Shown piece by piece: positions 1-8,549 of a stretch of 35,580 nucleotides of DNA. The stretch's first letter is position 1, and each line of letters begins with the position of its first letter. Made by a program: the position numbers and the translations under genes. The notes under the pieces were generated by a model. It did no database searches, was not told the DNA's origin, and saw nothing but the letters and a program-made list of their open reading frames with translations. Origin of the DNA: an uncultured bacterium (GTDB taxonomy: Bacteria; Bacillota; Clostridia; Lachnospirales; Lachnospiraceae). The DNA lies in contig CANDBT010000045.1 of assembly GCA_947383005.1 (NCBI GenBank), positions 1 through 35,580 on the forward strand. Reading direction: 5' to 3'.

Positions 1-64
1 GTAACTTATTAACTTTATAGCTCTTGTGGCTATATCATTATTATACTAGGAGGTTGGAATAATT

Positions 65-1939
65 ATGTCAGTTCAATATACGAAAAAGGAACATTTGATT
101 ATACAGCAGGATAAAAGAGAAAAAGAGCTTCTGGAGCAACTGGACAAGGGAAATTATACGGCATCAAACCCTTTGATCCAACTGAATCCCTATCTGATTT
201 CCCCTCTGACAGCGCTGATTATGTTTTATACAGATACAGCCCAGGAAGTCAAGGTGACCGTGAAGGGAAAGGAACCTCAAGGGGATATTGTTCATGTATT
301 TCCCCGATCCAGAAAGCATGTCCTGCCCGTCTACGGATTATATCCGGATTATGAGAATTCCGTGGAATTGCGGCTTTCCGGAGGAGAGACAACTACAGTC
401 AAGATCCAAACGGATCCCCTTCCCTGGCAGGTTCCCTGTCCTACACTGTGCAAGGGGAATAAGGAGCATATGGGGGACAATGTTATTTTTCTCACTCAGA
501 CATCTAAGGCAGATGCCCTGGCATGCGACTATAAGGGGGACGTCCGATGGTATTTGACGATTAATATATGCTTTGACCTAAAGCGGTTAAAAAACGGACA
601 TTTGCTAACCGGCACAGACCGTCTGATCAGTCTGCCTTATTATGTAAGCGGTGTCTATGAAATGGGAGTTCATGGAAAAATATATAAAGAATTCCGGCTT
701 CCCGGCGGATATCATCACGACACCTTTGAGATGGAAGATGGAAGCATCCTGATGCTTTCCCAGGAACCGGACGGACAAACCGTGGAAGACTGGCTGGTTT
801 TAGTAGACCGGGAAACCGGTGATATACGAAAAACCTGGGATTATAAAAAAATATTGCCCTATGAATGCGAAAGCACTTATTCCGGATCCGGAAGCGTCCA
901 CGACTGGTTCCATAATAATGCGGTATGGTATGATAAGAATACCAATTCCATAACACTTTCCGGAAGGCATCAGGATGCGGTTATAAATATTGATTATGAC
1001 ACCGGAAACTTAAACTGGATTATCGGAGACCCGGAGGGATGGCCAAAAGATTATGTGGAAAAATATTTTTTCACTCCCCGGGGAGAAAATTTTGAATGGT
1101 CTTATGAACAGCATGGAGTGGTGGTTTGTCCTGATGGAGATATTATGATGTTTGATAACGGACATTATCGCTCAAAGAAAAAAGAAAATTATATGACTGC
1201 TGCCCAAAGCTATTCCAGAGGAGTGAAATACCAGATTGACAAAAAAGAGAGGATCATCCGTCAGATTTGGCAATATGGAAAGGAACGGGGTGCAGATTTC
1301 TTTTCTCCTTATATCTGCAATGTGGAATATTATGGTCCCGGAAGATATCTGGTCCATTCCGGGGGAATCGCCTACAAAAACGGCAAACCTCTGGAGGGAC
1401 TGGGGAGTATGGACGGAGGAGAAGATACGGTTTTAAATTCTATTACCTGTGAAATTGCAGAAGATCAGGTGGTTTATGAATTACAGGTGCCTTCCAATGC
1501 ATTTCGGGCAGAAAAGCTTCCTTTCTATTTTGCGGGAGAAGTCATGGAACTGGGAACAGGCAAACTGCTGGGGCAATTAAGTAAAACTCCGGAAACGGAT
1601 ACAGAGATTCCGGCTAAGGACTTAAAAGAAATTGTGCCGGACCATTATGGAATGTCGGTTACAGAGGAGGAAGACCGGATTTTGGTAAATGCCACTTACC
1701 AAAAAGGAGAGTTGGCAATGATTCTTCTTTGTGGTGAGAACAATGAATTTCATCGGTATTATGTCAATACATCCTCGAACAACAAAAACTTTGAGGCCAT
1801 GTGTGTGGGAACCTTTATCAAGGAAGATCCACGTAATGTTGACATTTTTATCAATAAAAACGGGCTTCGGGGGAATTTTTCCATAAAGCTCTTAACAGAA
1901 AATGTGATTTACGATACCGGAATAAAAGTATCATTTTAA
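65..1939 (+). CDS. Aryl-sulfate sulfotransferase (ASST family), cytosolic form
   Basis: PAPS-independent arylsulfotransferases move a sulfate group from one phenolic ester to another phenol through a sulfo-histidine intermediate. The 624-residue product has the N-terminal beta domain (about residues 40-117) followed by the six-bladed propeller. By alignment from memory with E. coli AssT, the catalytic set is present: H218 (YHHD), H283 (WFHNN), R301 (GRHQ) and the sulfated histidine H350 (YEQHG). The motif YGKERGxDFFSP is also kept. Unlike E. coli AssT there is no signal peptide: the N-terminus is charged and helical (MSVQYTKKEH), so the protein is predicted to stay in the cytosol. AGGAGG at 48-53 supports this start. 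A terminator-like hairpin follows, so it is probably its own transcription unit; anything before base 1 is unseen. Family call is confident, substrate unknown. Confidence 0.9.
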   Translation: MSVQYTKKEHLIIQQDKREKELLEQLDKGNYTASNPLIQLNPYLISPLTALIMFYTDTAQEVKVTVKGKEPQGDIVHVFPRSRKHVLPVYGLYPDYENSVELRLSGGETTTVKIQTDPLPWQVPCPTLCKGNKEHMGDNVIFLTQTSKADALACDYKGDVRWYLTINICFDLKRLKNGHLLTGTDRLISLPYYVSGVYEMGVHGKIYKEFRLPGGYHHDTFEMEDGSILMLSQEPDGQTVEDWLVLVDRETGDIRKTWDYKKILPYECESTYSGSGSVHDWFHNNAVWYDKNTNSITLSGRHQDAVINIDYDTGNLNWIIGDPEGWPKDYVEKYFFTPRGENFEWSYEQHGVVVCPDGDIMMFDNGHYRSKKKENYMTAAQSYSRGVKYQIDKKERIIRQIWQYGKERGADFFSPYICNVEYYGPGRYLVHSGGIAYKNGKPLEGLGSMDGGEDTVLNSITCEIAEDQVVYELQVPSNAFRAEKLPFYFAGEVMELGTGKLLGQLSKTPETDTEIPAKDLKEIVPDHYGMSVTEEEDRILVNATYQKGELAMILLCGENNEFHRYYVNTSSNNKNFEAMCVGTFIKEDPRNVDIFINKNGLRGNFSIKLLTENVIYDTGIKVSF

Positions 1940-1954
1940 AGAGAGATGAGACAG

Positions 1955-2003
1955 AAAGCACATCTGTAAAGGCCTGTGCCTGGCCCAAATAGATGTGCTT
2001 TTT
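1955..2003 (+). terminator. Hairpin terminator after the sulfotransferase
   Basis: A perfect 11-bp stem (AAAGCACATCT at 1955-1965 with AGATGTGCTTT at 1991-2001) is followed by a short T run. The loop contains a second small GGCC/GGCC pairing. It lies 16 bases after the stop codon and just before the next promoter. Confidence 0.75.
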
Positions 2004-2047
2004 GAATAAACAATAAAGATTCCTTACCACTTTTTTGTATAAATTTA

Positions 2048-2076
2048 TTGAAATAATCTGTCGTTTTTTATACAAT
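2048..2076 (+). promoter_or_regulatory. Sigma-A-type promoter of the TIM-barrel operon
   Basis: TTGAAA at 2048-2053, 17-base spacer, TACAAT at 2071-2076. The predicted transcript start near 2083 makes the ATG at 2089 almost leaderless, which favours the ATG at 2110 preceded by AAGAGG as the real start of the next gene. Confidence 0.7.
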
Positions 2077-2109
2077 AATACCAAGTGAATGAGTGAAAAG
2101 AGGTACAAT

Positions 2110-3153
2110 ATGATTCAACGAGAAGAGATAATAAGACGTCTCAGGGCACAGGTAAATATCAACGGACATATTATCGGGGCGGCAGTAGGATCCGGAATGA
2201 CAGCAAAATATACAGCCATGGGCGGCGCGGATTTTCTGATGGCCTTAAGTGCAGGAAAATATCGTGTTATGGGAAGAAGTTCCTACGCCTGTTACCTTTG
2301 CTATGCCAACAGCAATGAGATGGCGATGAGGCTGGGAAGAGAAGAACTTCTGCCTATGATTAAGGATGTTCCCGTTTTATTTGGTCTCTTTGCAGGGGAT
2401 CCTTTTATCAATCTGTATGAATATTTGAAAGAAATAAAAAAATCAGGCTTTTCCGGGATTGTTAATTTCCCTACCATAGCCATGATAGACGGGAAATTCC
2501 GGGAAGCATTGGAAGAGGAGGGAAATTCTTACGCAAGAGAAATTGAAGCCATCAAGCTGGCGCATCATCTGGATTTATTTACGGTTGCTTTTGTAATTGA
2601 CGAATACCAGACCGAAGAAATGGTTCGTGCCGGCGCAGACATTATCTGTGCTCATTTGGGTTTGACAAAAGGAGGCTTTTTGGGTGCCAAAAAATATATT
2701 TCCATTGATGATGCGAGAAAGATAACGGACAATATATTTTTTCGGTGTGATCAGCTAAGGCCGGATGTGATCAAAACCATTTACTCAGGCCCGGCAAACA
2801 CGCCTATTGATATGCAATATATGTATCAAAACACAGCCTGCCAGGGCTATATTGGTGGCTCCGCTTTTGATCGGATTCCTTCGGAGCGGGCCATATTAAA
2901 TACCACAAAAGCCTTTAAAAGCTATGGAGGATTTGATCAAAACGACCCTATGGCAAAGCTGGTTAATGGAAACTGGAATACGGGAGATTATGTAGAATTT
3001 GTAAAGCAATATCAATGGAATTCTGTCTTTTGGAGGTTCCGGGGGAACTTCTATGGTTGCACCGGCTATGAGGGAGCTGCCGATTGGAGTGCCAAAGCTA
3101 ATGGTTTCCACTATGGCCTCGGGGAATGTAGAACAATATGTCGGAACCAGTGA
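2110..3153 (+). CDS. TIM-barrel ('PEP hydrolase'/Tm-1 C-domain type) protein with an aberrant C-terminus
   Basis: Residues 1 to about 272 form a TIM-barrel of the PF09370 type (IGPS-like, named 'phosphoenolpyruvate hydrolase' or 'TIM-barrel signal transduction'). Motifs shared with the intact paralog at 3984-4814 include VGSGMTAK, GGADFL, GDPF, NFPT-x-x-IDGKFR, AHLGLT and SERA. Function is unproven; the fold is linked to small-molecule sensing and is the C-terminal half of plant Tm-1. Residues about 276-300 leave the barrel (NGNWNTGDYVEFVKQY), which resembles the first helix of an AraC-type DNA-binding domain. The frame then runs out of phase through sequence that in the next frame encodes a Tm-1-like ATP-binding domain. 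The last roughly 45 residues are therefore probably junk. ATG 2110 is preferred over 2089 because of the ribosome site at 2097-2102 and the promoter position. Product likely nonfunctional or altered. Confidence 0.75.
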   Translation: MIQREEIIRRLRAQVNINGHIIGAAVGSGMTAKYTAMGGADFLMALSAGKYRVMGRSSYACYLCYANSNEMAMRLGREELLPMIKDVPVLFGLFAGDPFINLYEYLKEIKKSGFSGIVNFPTIAMIDGKFREALEEEGNSYAREIEAIKLAHHLDLFTVAFVIDEYQTEEMVRAGADIICAHLGLTKGGFLGAKKYISIDDARKITDNIFFRCDQLRPDVIKTIYSGPANTPIDMQYMYQNTACQGYIGGSAFDRIPSERAILNTTKAFKSYGGFDQNDPMAKLVNGNWNTGDYVEFVKQYQWNSVFWRFRGNFYGCTGYEGAADWSAKANGFHYGLGECRTICRNQ

Positions 3154-3964
3154 TATCATAATGATGCCATCCATCGTTGATGTGGCAGGACTAAATAAAA
3201 TATCAAAGATGGTTTTTCAAAATGCAGTGTTGGCAATGGCAGGAATGGTTGAAGGAAAGGATAGGTTAAAAGAGGATAGACAAGAGCAAAAGCCGTTGGT
3301 GGCGGCTACTATGTTTGGTGTGACCACTCCTTGCGTTAATTATGCAAAAAATTATTTGGAAACCTGCGGGTATGAAGTCCTTGTTTTTCATGCTACAGGA
3401 ACAGGCGGAAAAATAATGGAAGCATTGACTGAGGCAGGATTTTTCCAGGGAGTTTTGGATTTGACTACAACCGAATGGTGCGATGAGCTGGTGGGAGGAG
3501 TGTTGGCAGCAGGCCCTCATCGATGTGAAGCGGCAGGGAAAAAACAAATTCCTCAGGTAATATCCGTAGGAGCTATGGATATGGTAAATTTTGGCCCTTT
3601 GGATACAGTGCCGGAAAAATTTTCTGACAGAAATCTATATCAGCATAATCCTACCGTTACCTTGATGAGAACCACAGTTGAGGAAAACAAGGAGATAGGA
3701 GCAAAGCTGGCGGAAAAGCTGAATATGGCTACAGAAAAAGCAATATTAATGCTGCCTCTTGGCGGAGTATCCGGAATTGATATGCCAGGCCAGCCTTTTT
3801 ATGGGAAGGAAGAGGATGAGGCTCTTTTTGATATACTGCGTAAAAAAGTAAATCCAAATGTTGTAGAGATTTTAGAGATGGATCAAAATATCAATGATCC
3901 GGAGTTTGGCGAAACTGCAGCAAAAAAGCTGATAGAATTGATGGAAGCAAAATATAAATCATAA
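3003..3964 (+). pseudogene. 5'-truncated Tm-1-like ATP-binding domain (UPF0261) gene
   Basis: The frame carries the UPF0261/Tm-1 N-domain signature GGSGGTS, then LPIGVPKLMVSTMASG, YVGTSDIIMMPSIVDVAGLN and the C-terminal half with PLGGVSGIDMPGQPF. Recognisable homology begins right after in-frame stops near 2993 and 3002, at INGILSFGGSGGTS. Members usually have about 100-115 more residues in front, including the GTxDTK nucleotide-binding segment, which is absent here. The longest ATG-started frame is 3053-3964 (303 residues); it starts inside the domain, overlaps the preceding frame and has no convincing ribosome site. I read this as the remnant of a gene whose start was lost when it was joined to the upstream TIM-barrel gene. 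It could still be made as a truncated protein. Confidence 0.7.
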
Positions 3965-3983
3965 ATAAAATGGGAGAAAGTAA

Positions 3984-4814
3984 ATGAACCGGATGACAAG
4001 AAATGAAATCATGGAAATGTTTAAAAAAGAGGTTGCAGAAGGAAAGATTCTTGTTGGTGTGGGAGCGGGTACAGGAATTACAGCAAAGTGCAGCGAAAAA
4101 GGCGGCGCAGATATGCTGATCATTTATAATTCAGGGCGTTTTCGTATGGCAGGAAGAGGCTCTTTATCAGGTCTTTTGGCATATGGAGATGCCAACAAAA
4201 TCGTTCAGGAAATGGGATCAGAGGTACTTCCCATCGTAAAGCATACCCCTGTTCTGGCTGGAGTATGCGGTACGGATCCTTTTCGTGTGATGGATCTTTT
4301 TCTGAAGCAATTGAAGGATCAGGGCTTTAACGGAGTACAGAATTTTCCCACAGTAGGGCTGATTGATGGAAAATTCCGTGCAAATCTGGAGGAAACCGGA
4401 ATGGGGTATGGGCTGGAGGTGGATATGATCCGGGAAGCCCATAAGCTGGATATGCTGACCTGTCCCTATGTGTTTGATGAAGATCAGGCAAAAGCAATGG
4501 CGGAAGCGGGCGCCGATATTCTGGTTGCCCATATGGGGCTTACCACAAAAGGTTCAATAGGAGCGGAGACAGCCCTGACTCTGGATGATTGCTGTGAGAA
4601 AATCCGCGGTATTATTAAAGCGGGAAGAGAGGTAAATCCGGATATTATGGTAATCTGTCATGGAGGGCCAATCGCTGATCCGGAGGATGCTGCCTATGTT
4701 ATTCATAATGTTCCGGAAATCGATGGCTTCTTTGGAGCCTCTTCCATCGAACGCCTGGCCTCAGAAAGAGGAATGACAGCTCAGACAGAAGCATTTAAGG
4801 CAATTCAAAAATAA
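3984..4814 (+). CDS. TIM-barrel protein of the 'PEP hydrolase'/Tm-1 C-domain family
   Basis: A complete 276-residue barrel, the usual length for a stand-alone PF09370 protein. Motifs: [10 protein letters not shown] (about 27-36), [59 protein letters not shown] and [13 protein letters not shown]. It is clearly a paralog of the barrel encoded at 2110-3153. GGGAGAAAG at 3971-3979 precedes the ATG, and the gene starts 20 bases after the UPF0261 frame, so both probably share a transcript. In many bacteria a Tm-1-like ATP-binding protein and this barrel are adjacent or fused, implying a joint function that is not known. Here the partner is truncated while this gene is intact. Confidence 0.85.
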   Translation: MNRMTRNEIMEMFKKEVAEGKILVGVGAGTGITAKCSEKGGADMLIIYNSGRFRMAGRGSLSGLLAYGDANKIVQEMGSEVLPIVKHTPVLAGVCGTDPFRVMDLFLKQLKDQGFNGVQNFPTVGLIDGKFRANLEETGMGYGLEVDMIREAHKLDMLTCPYVFDEDQAKAMAEAGADILVAHMGLTTKGSIGAETALTLDDCCEKIRGIIKAGREVNPDIMVICHGGPIADPEDAAYVIHNVPEIDGFFGASSIERLASERGMTAQTEAFKAIQK

Positions 4815-4827
4815 ATTAAAAAAACAC

Positions 4828-4856
4828 TTGCATTTTCGGCTAAAATGGTATATCTT
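4828..4856 (+). promoter_or_regulatory. Predicted promoter upstream of glutamine synthetase
   Basis: TTGCAT at 4828-4833, 17-base spacer, TATCTT at 4851-4856. Transcription would start near 4863, at the foot of the hairpin at 4865-4907. Confidence 0.55.
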
Positions 4857-4864
4857 ATGTTAGG

Positions 4865-4907
4865 AACGATGGTGTTCTCCTCAGGAGGAAAGACACCATC
4901 GTTTTTT
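4865..4907 (+). terminator. Terminator-like hairpin, candidate attenuator of glnN
   Basis: A perfect 11-bp stem, AACGATGGTGT (4865-4875) with ACACCATCGTT (4893-4903), then six T residues. An inner CTCCT/AGGAG pairing extends it. It may simply end the TIM-barrel transcript. However, it sits immediately after a good promoter match and 90 bases before the glutamine synthetase start, so it could act as a leader terminator or give a short RNA. I do not see the paired hexaloop hairpins of ANTAR-type nitrogen antitermination. Confidence 0.7.
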
Positions 4908-4997
4908 GTTTCATAAAAAGGCCTTGTTGATGTGAAACGTTAGCATGTAAGGATGGAACACTCGGATGAAAGTCCGGAGGAGAGGAAGGAAAAATTT

Positions 4998-7115
4998 ATG
5001 AGCGAGATTGTAAATGTTGCTGAAATTTTCGGAAAGAATGTTTTTAACGAGGCAGTAATGAAAGAACGCCTGCCCAAAAACGTCTTTAAGAAGATGAAAA
5101 AGACGATTGAGGACGGCGCGGAACTGGATCCTTCTATTGCGGATGTTGTGGCCCATGCGATGAAAGATTGGGCGATTGAACGCGGGGCAACCCATTATAC
5201 GCACTGGTTTCAGCCGCTGACCGGTGTTACGGCAGAAAAACATGATTCCTTTATTTCGGCTCCTGATACAGAAGGCCGGGTAATTATGGAATTTTCCGGC
5301 AAGGAACTGATTAAAGGCGAGCCGGATGCCTCTTCGTTTCCGTCAGGAGGCTTGCGGGCTACTTTTGAAGCCAGGGGTTATACCGCCTGGGATTGTACAT
5401 CCCCGGCATTTTTGCGGGAAGATGCGATTGGGGTGACCTTATGTATCCCGACAGCCTTTTGCTCTTATAAGGGTGAGGCGTTGGATCAGAAGACTCCTTT
5501 GCTGCGTTCCATGCAGGCGATTGACCAGCAGGCGCTGAGGATTCTGCGGCTGTTCGGCAATACCACGGCTAAGCGGGTATGCCCGTCCGTAGGTCCGGAG
5601 CAGGAATATTTCCTGGTAGACCGGGCGAAATACCTGCAGAGAAAAGACCTGATTTATGCAGGACGTACGTTGTTTGGCGCGATGCCGCCCAAGGGGCAGG
5701 AGCTGGAGGATCACTATTTCGGCGCTATCCGTGAGCGTATCGGCTCTTACATGAACGAAGTGAACATAGAACTGTGGAAATTGGGGGTTACGGCGAAAAC
5801 CCAGCATAATGAAGTCGCTCCTGCGCAGCATGAGCTGGCTCCGATATATGACCAGGCGAATCTGGCTGTAGACCACAACCAGATGGTAATGGAGACGTTG
5901 AAGAAGGTGGCTGGGCGCCATGGGCTGACCTGCCTGCTTCATGAAAAGCCCTTTGCAGGTGTGAACGGTTCCGGTAAGCATAACAACTGGTCTCTTACTT
6001 CTGATGACGGGGTTAATCTTTTAAGCCCGGGAGATACCCCCCATGAAAATATTCAGTTTTTGCTGGTGTTGGGCTGTATCCTGAAAGCCGTAGATACCCA
6101 TGCGGATTTGCTGAGGGAAGCGGCTGCCGATGTGGGCAACGACCATCGTTTGGGAGCAAACGAGGCGCCGCCGGCAATCATTTCCGTATTCCTTGGGGAA
6201 CAGCTTGAGGATGTAATCGACCAGCTTTGCAGCACCGGGGAAGCTACCCGCTCAAAACGGGGCGGTACATTAAAGACCGGCGTTGCCACTTTGCCGGATC
6301 TTGACCAGGATGCTACGGACAGGAACAGGACGTCGCCATTTGCTTTTACGGGAAATAAATTTGAATTCCGTATGGTGGGTTCTTCCGATTCCATCGCGCC
6401 GCCGAATGTTGTGCTCAATACCATTGTGGCAGAAGCTTTTAAAGAGGCGGCAGATGAGCTGGAAAAGGCGGATGATTTTGATACGGCCGTACACGATTTG
6501 ATCAAGCAGCTTTTAAAAGATCACAAGAGAATCATTTTTAACGGCAACGGTTATTCCGACGCGTGGGTGGAAGAAGCACAAAAACGCGGGCTGCCCAATA
6601 TCCGTTCCATGGTGGACGCCATTGGCGCCCTGACTACAGAAAAAGCGGTGAAGCTTTATGAGGAATTTGGGGTATTTACAAAATCCGAACTGGAGTCCCG
6701 CGCCGAAGTGGAATATGAGGCTTATTCAAAGGTAATTAATATTGAAGCAAAGACCATGATTGATATGGCCGGCAAGCAGATAATCCCGGCGGTGATTAAA
6801 TATACTACCCAGCTTGCCGATTCTCTCAATTCCGTGAAGGCGGCCTGCCCAGACGCAGATATCAGTGTCCAGACGGAGCTGCTGACAGAGACATCCGCCT
6901 TATTGTCCGATATGAAAGTGGCGTTGGCTGATTTGATTGATATTACGAATCATTGTGCTTCGATGGATACCGGCTCGGCCCAGGCACATGCCTATCATGA
7001 CAAAGTGGTTCCGGCTATGGCGGTGCTGCGCACGCCGGCTGACCGGCTGGAGATGATTGTGGATAAAGATTTGTGGCCATTCCCCAGCTATGGCGATTTG
7101 ATTTTTGAAGTGTAA
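4998..7115 (+). CDS. glnN: Glutamine synthetase type III
   Basis: Makes glutamine from glutamate, ammonia and ATP in the cytosol; type III enzymes form large oligomers and are about 700 residues. This one is 705. Seen: the GSIII N-terminal segment ([22 protein letters not shown]), [19 protein letters not shown] near residue 113, the active-site block [10 protein letters not shown], and the type III signature GSGKHNNWS at 324-332, followed by the C-terminal helical region ending [18 protein letters not shown] 4998 is chosen because GAGGAAGGA lies just upstream and the protein then starts like its family. An in-frame ATG at 4953 would add 15 atypical residues. No P-II or ANTAR gene is adjacent. 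Confidence 0.95.
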   Translation: MSEIVNVAEIFGKNVFNEAVMKERLPKNVFKKMKKTIEDGAELDPSIADVVAHAMKDWAIERGATHYTHWFQPLTGVTAEKHDSFISAPDTEGRVIMEFSGKELIKGEPDASSFPSGGLRATFEARGYTAWDCTSPAFLREDAIGVTLCIPTAFCSYKGEALDQKTPLLRSMQAIDQQALRILRLFGNTTAKRVCPSVGPEQEYFLVDRAKYLQRKDLIYAGRTLFGAMPPKGQELEDHYFGAIRERIGSYMNEVNIELWKLGVTAKTQHNEVAPAQHELAPIYDQANLAVDHNQMVMETLKKVAGRHGLTCLLHEKPFAGVNGSGKHNNWSLTSDDGVNLLSPGDTPHENIQFLLVLGCILKAVDTHADLLREAAADVGNDHRLGANEAPPAIISVFLGEQLEDVIDQLCSTGEATRSKRGGTLKTGVATLPDLDQDATDRNRTSPFAFTGNKFEFRMVGSSDSIAPPNVVLNTIVAEAFKEAADELEKADDFDTAVHDLIKQLLKDHKRIIFNGNGYSDAWVEEAQKRGLPNIRSMVDAIGALTTEKAVKLYEEFGVFTKSELESRAEVEYEAYSKVINIEAKTMIDMAGKQIIPAVIKYTTQLADSLNSVKAACPDADISVQTELLTETSALLSDMKVALADLIDITNHCASMDTGSAQAHAYHDKVVPAMAVLRTPADRLEMIVDKDLWPFPSYGDLIFEV

Positions 7116-7129
7116 TGCCGATCACGGCC

Positions 7130-7158
7130 TTGTCTTTTTGTTGCGAGTATGATATACT
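7130..7158 (+). promoter_or_regulatory. Predicted promoter of the FecCD-type importer
   Basis: TTGTCT at 7130-7135, exact 17-base spacer, TATACT at 7153-7158. It would produce a leader of about 255 bases before the permease gene. Confidence 0.6.
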
Positions 7159-7205
7159 ACAAAACAGGTGGCAGGAAGCCGCACGGGAGCTGAAGCTTTG
7201 ATATA

Positions 7206-7285
7206 GGATAAAAGGTATATTTTTTGTGTATGCCGTAAATCCGATTATGAGAATGGATTGTGCTTTTGGCAATATTTTGATAAAA
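7206..7285. repeat. Dispersed hairpin repeat copy in the importer leader
   Basis: GGATAAAAGGTATA...TATGCCGTAAATCCGATTA matches 35449-35482 (GGTAAAAGGCACA...TGTGCCGTAAATCTGATTA). The ends of the short stem change together (GGTATA/TATGCC versus GGCACA/TGTGCC). The trailing GCAATATTTTGATAAAA resembles 35554-35569. Confidence 0.55.
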
Positions 7286-7319
7286 AAGCAGCAAACAATC
7301 GGAAAATGTATGTACATGA

Positions 7320-7358
7320 AGTCATACGCCCTTTAGAAGAGGGGCGTATGGCTTTTTT
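7320..7358 (+). terminator. Intrinsic terminator in the importer leader
   Basis: Twelve-bp stem (7320-7331 with 7342-7353, one wobble pair, core CATACGCCC/GGGCGTATG), ending in TTTTTT at 7353-7358. It lies 205 bases after glnN and 62 bases before the permease start, so it may either end glnN transcription or attenuate the importer. Confidence 0.8.
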
Positions 7359-7420
7359 GCATCATAGGAAAGTAAGTGTGTCCCCTGCTTGATTGTTAGA
7401 TAAAAGGAGAATTTTGGTTC

Positions 7421-8476
7421 ATGAAGCGAAAATGGTTTTTCAGCCGCGAAGACCCTCCTATGGCGCTGATTGTGGCAATGCTGTCGGCCCTGGCTGTGAT
7501 TACAATACTGTTGGCTGTTGGTCTGGGGCCGGTATCGATTCCTCCGGGGACGACAGTAAAAATACTGCTCGCCCAGTTACCCGGAATTGGGCGTCATATA
7601 CCCTATACGTGGGAGATTCTTGAGCAGAATGTTGTTCTTGGCCTGCGCCTGCCCCGCGTATGCCTGGGGATGGTGGTGGGAGCGTCTCTGGCCGTTTGCG
7701 GAGTTTCCATGCAGGCACTTGTGCGAAATAATCTGGCAGATCCGTTTATTTTAGGTGTTTCTAACGGCGCCGCGGCATTTGCAACTTTGGGGATGCTGTT
7801 TGGCGTGTTTTCTTTTTTGGGCACGTATTCGCTGGCAGTCAGTGCGTTTGCCGGGGCGGCAGTTACGATTAGCTTTGTCTATATGATTTCCCATGTTCGG
7901 GGAAGAATCAATATTACCCAGTTGCTGTTGTCAGGTGTGGCAGTTTCTATGATTATGGACGGAATTACCAGCATCATAAAGCTGGGGGCGCCCAATGCGT
8001 TAGGGCTGCATAATGCGGAATTCTGGATGTCCGGCAGCCTTGCCGGTGCGAGATGGGCGTATTTGACTCTTCCTTTGGCAGTATTGTTGTTGTGTATGGT
8101 TATCCTGATGCTGAATTACCGGGGACTGAATCTGCTGCTGCTCGGTGATGAGAATGCCAGTGCTTTGGGGGTAAATGTCCGGTTTTTGCAAAAGCTTTTG
8201 GTGCTGGTATCTTCCCTGATGGCCGGGGTGACAATTGCGGTCAGCGGTTCCATCGGCTTTGTCGGTCTTATGGTTCCTCATTTTACACGTCTGATCGTAG
8301 GGGGTGATCATCGGAAGGTGCTGCCGGTTTCGGCTCTTTTGGGCGGAATCCTGGTCATTTGGGTTGATGTGGCAGCGAGGATGATTTTGGCGCCGGAAGA
8401 ATTGCCGGTAGGAGTTTTAACGGCGGTTATCGGCGGTCCGGTATTTATCTGGATGCTGAAACGCAAGTCAGCATAA
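7421..8476 (+). CDS. FecCD/BtuC-family ABC importer permease
   Basis: Membrane subunit of a type II ABC importer of the iron-siderophore/heme/cobalamin class. The 351 residues are very hydrophobic and fit the usual ten membrane helices. Family motifs include LRLPRVCLGMVVGASLAVCG near residues 78-97, NNLADPFILGVSNGAA, GSIGFVGLMVPHFTRLIVG, and the C-terminal LPVGVLTAVIGGPVFIWML. AAGGAG upstream of the ATG supports the start. ATPase and binding lipoprotein genes follow in the same direction, making a complete importer. The substrate cannot be read from sequence; cobalamin, heme or a ferric siderophore are all possible. Confidence 0.92.
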   Translation: MKRKWFFSREDPPMALIVAMLSALAVITILLAVGLGPVSIPPGTTVKILLAQLPGIGRHIPYTWEILEQNVVLGLRLPRVCLGMVVGASLAVCGVSMQALVRNNLADPFILGVSNGAAAFATLGMLFGVFSFLGTYSLAVSAFAGAAVTISFVYMISHVRGRINITQLLLSGVAVSMIMDGITSIIKLGAPNALGLHNAEFWMSGSLAGARWAYLTLPLAVLLLCMVILMLNYRGLNLLLLGDENASALGVNVRFLQKLLVLVSSLMAGVTIAVSGSIGFVGLMVPHFTRLIVGGDHRKVLPVSALLGGILVIWVDVAARMILAPEELPVGVLTAVIGGPVFIWMLKRKSA

Positions 8477-8549
8477 CCGTTCAGGGGTTATATTAGTACG
8501 GCTACGAATTATCTGAGAAAATATCCATGAAAACAGCAGGGGGTATAGG

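Larger units (their letters stand above)
7165..7420 (+). promoter_or_regulatory. Long 5' leader of the importer operon (possible cis-regulatory RNA)
   Basis: This 305-base intergenic stretch holds no gene. It contains a promoter, a copy of a dispersed repeat (7206-7267, related to 35449-35510) and a terminator hairpin at 7320-7358 upstream of the permease ribosome site. The layout fits transcription attenuation, but I could not match it to a known riboswitch: the conserved cobalamin-riboswitch boxes are not present. Confidence 0.35.

Noticed and set aside
2089-2109. Upstream ATG as start of the first TIM-barrel protein
   Set aside because: It lies only about six bases past the predicted transcript start and has no ribosome site; ATG 2110 has AAGAGG upstream.
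4865-4907. ANTAR-target RNA for nitrogen control of glnN
   Set aside because: It needs two hairpins with characteristic hexaloops; only one terminator-like stem is seen and no ANTAR gene is nearby.
5439-6505. Long open frames on the - strand inside glnN (and similar frames opposite amylase, CCA enzyme and lipoprotein genes)
   Set aside because: They lie wholly opposite well-supported genes, lack ribosome sites and show no recognisable motifs.
7165-7420. Cobalamin riboswitch before the FecCD-type importer
   Set aside because: The conserved B12-box and core words are not recognisable; kept only as an unclassified leader.
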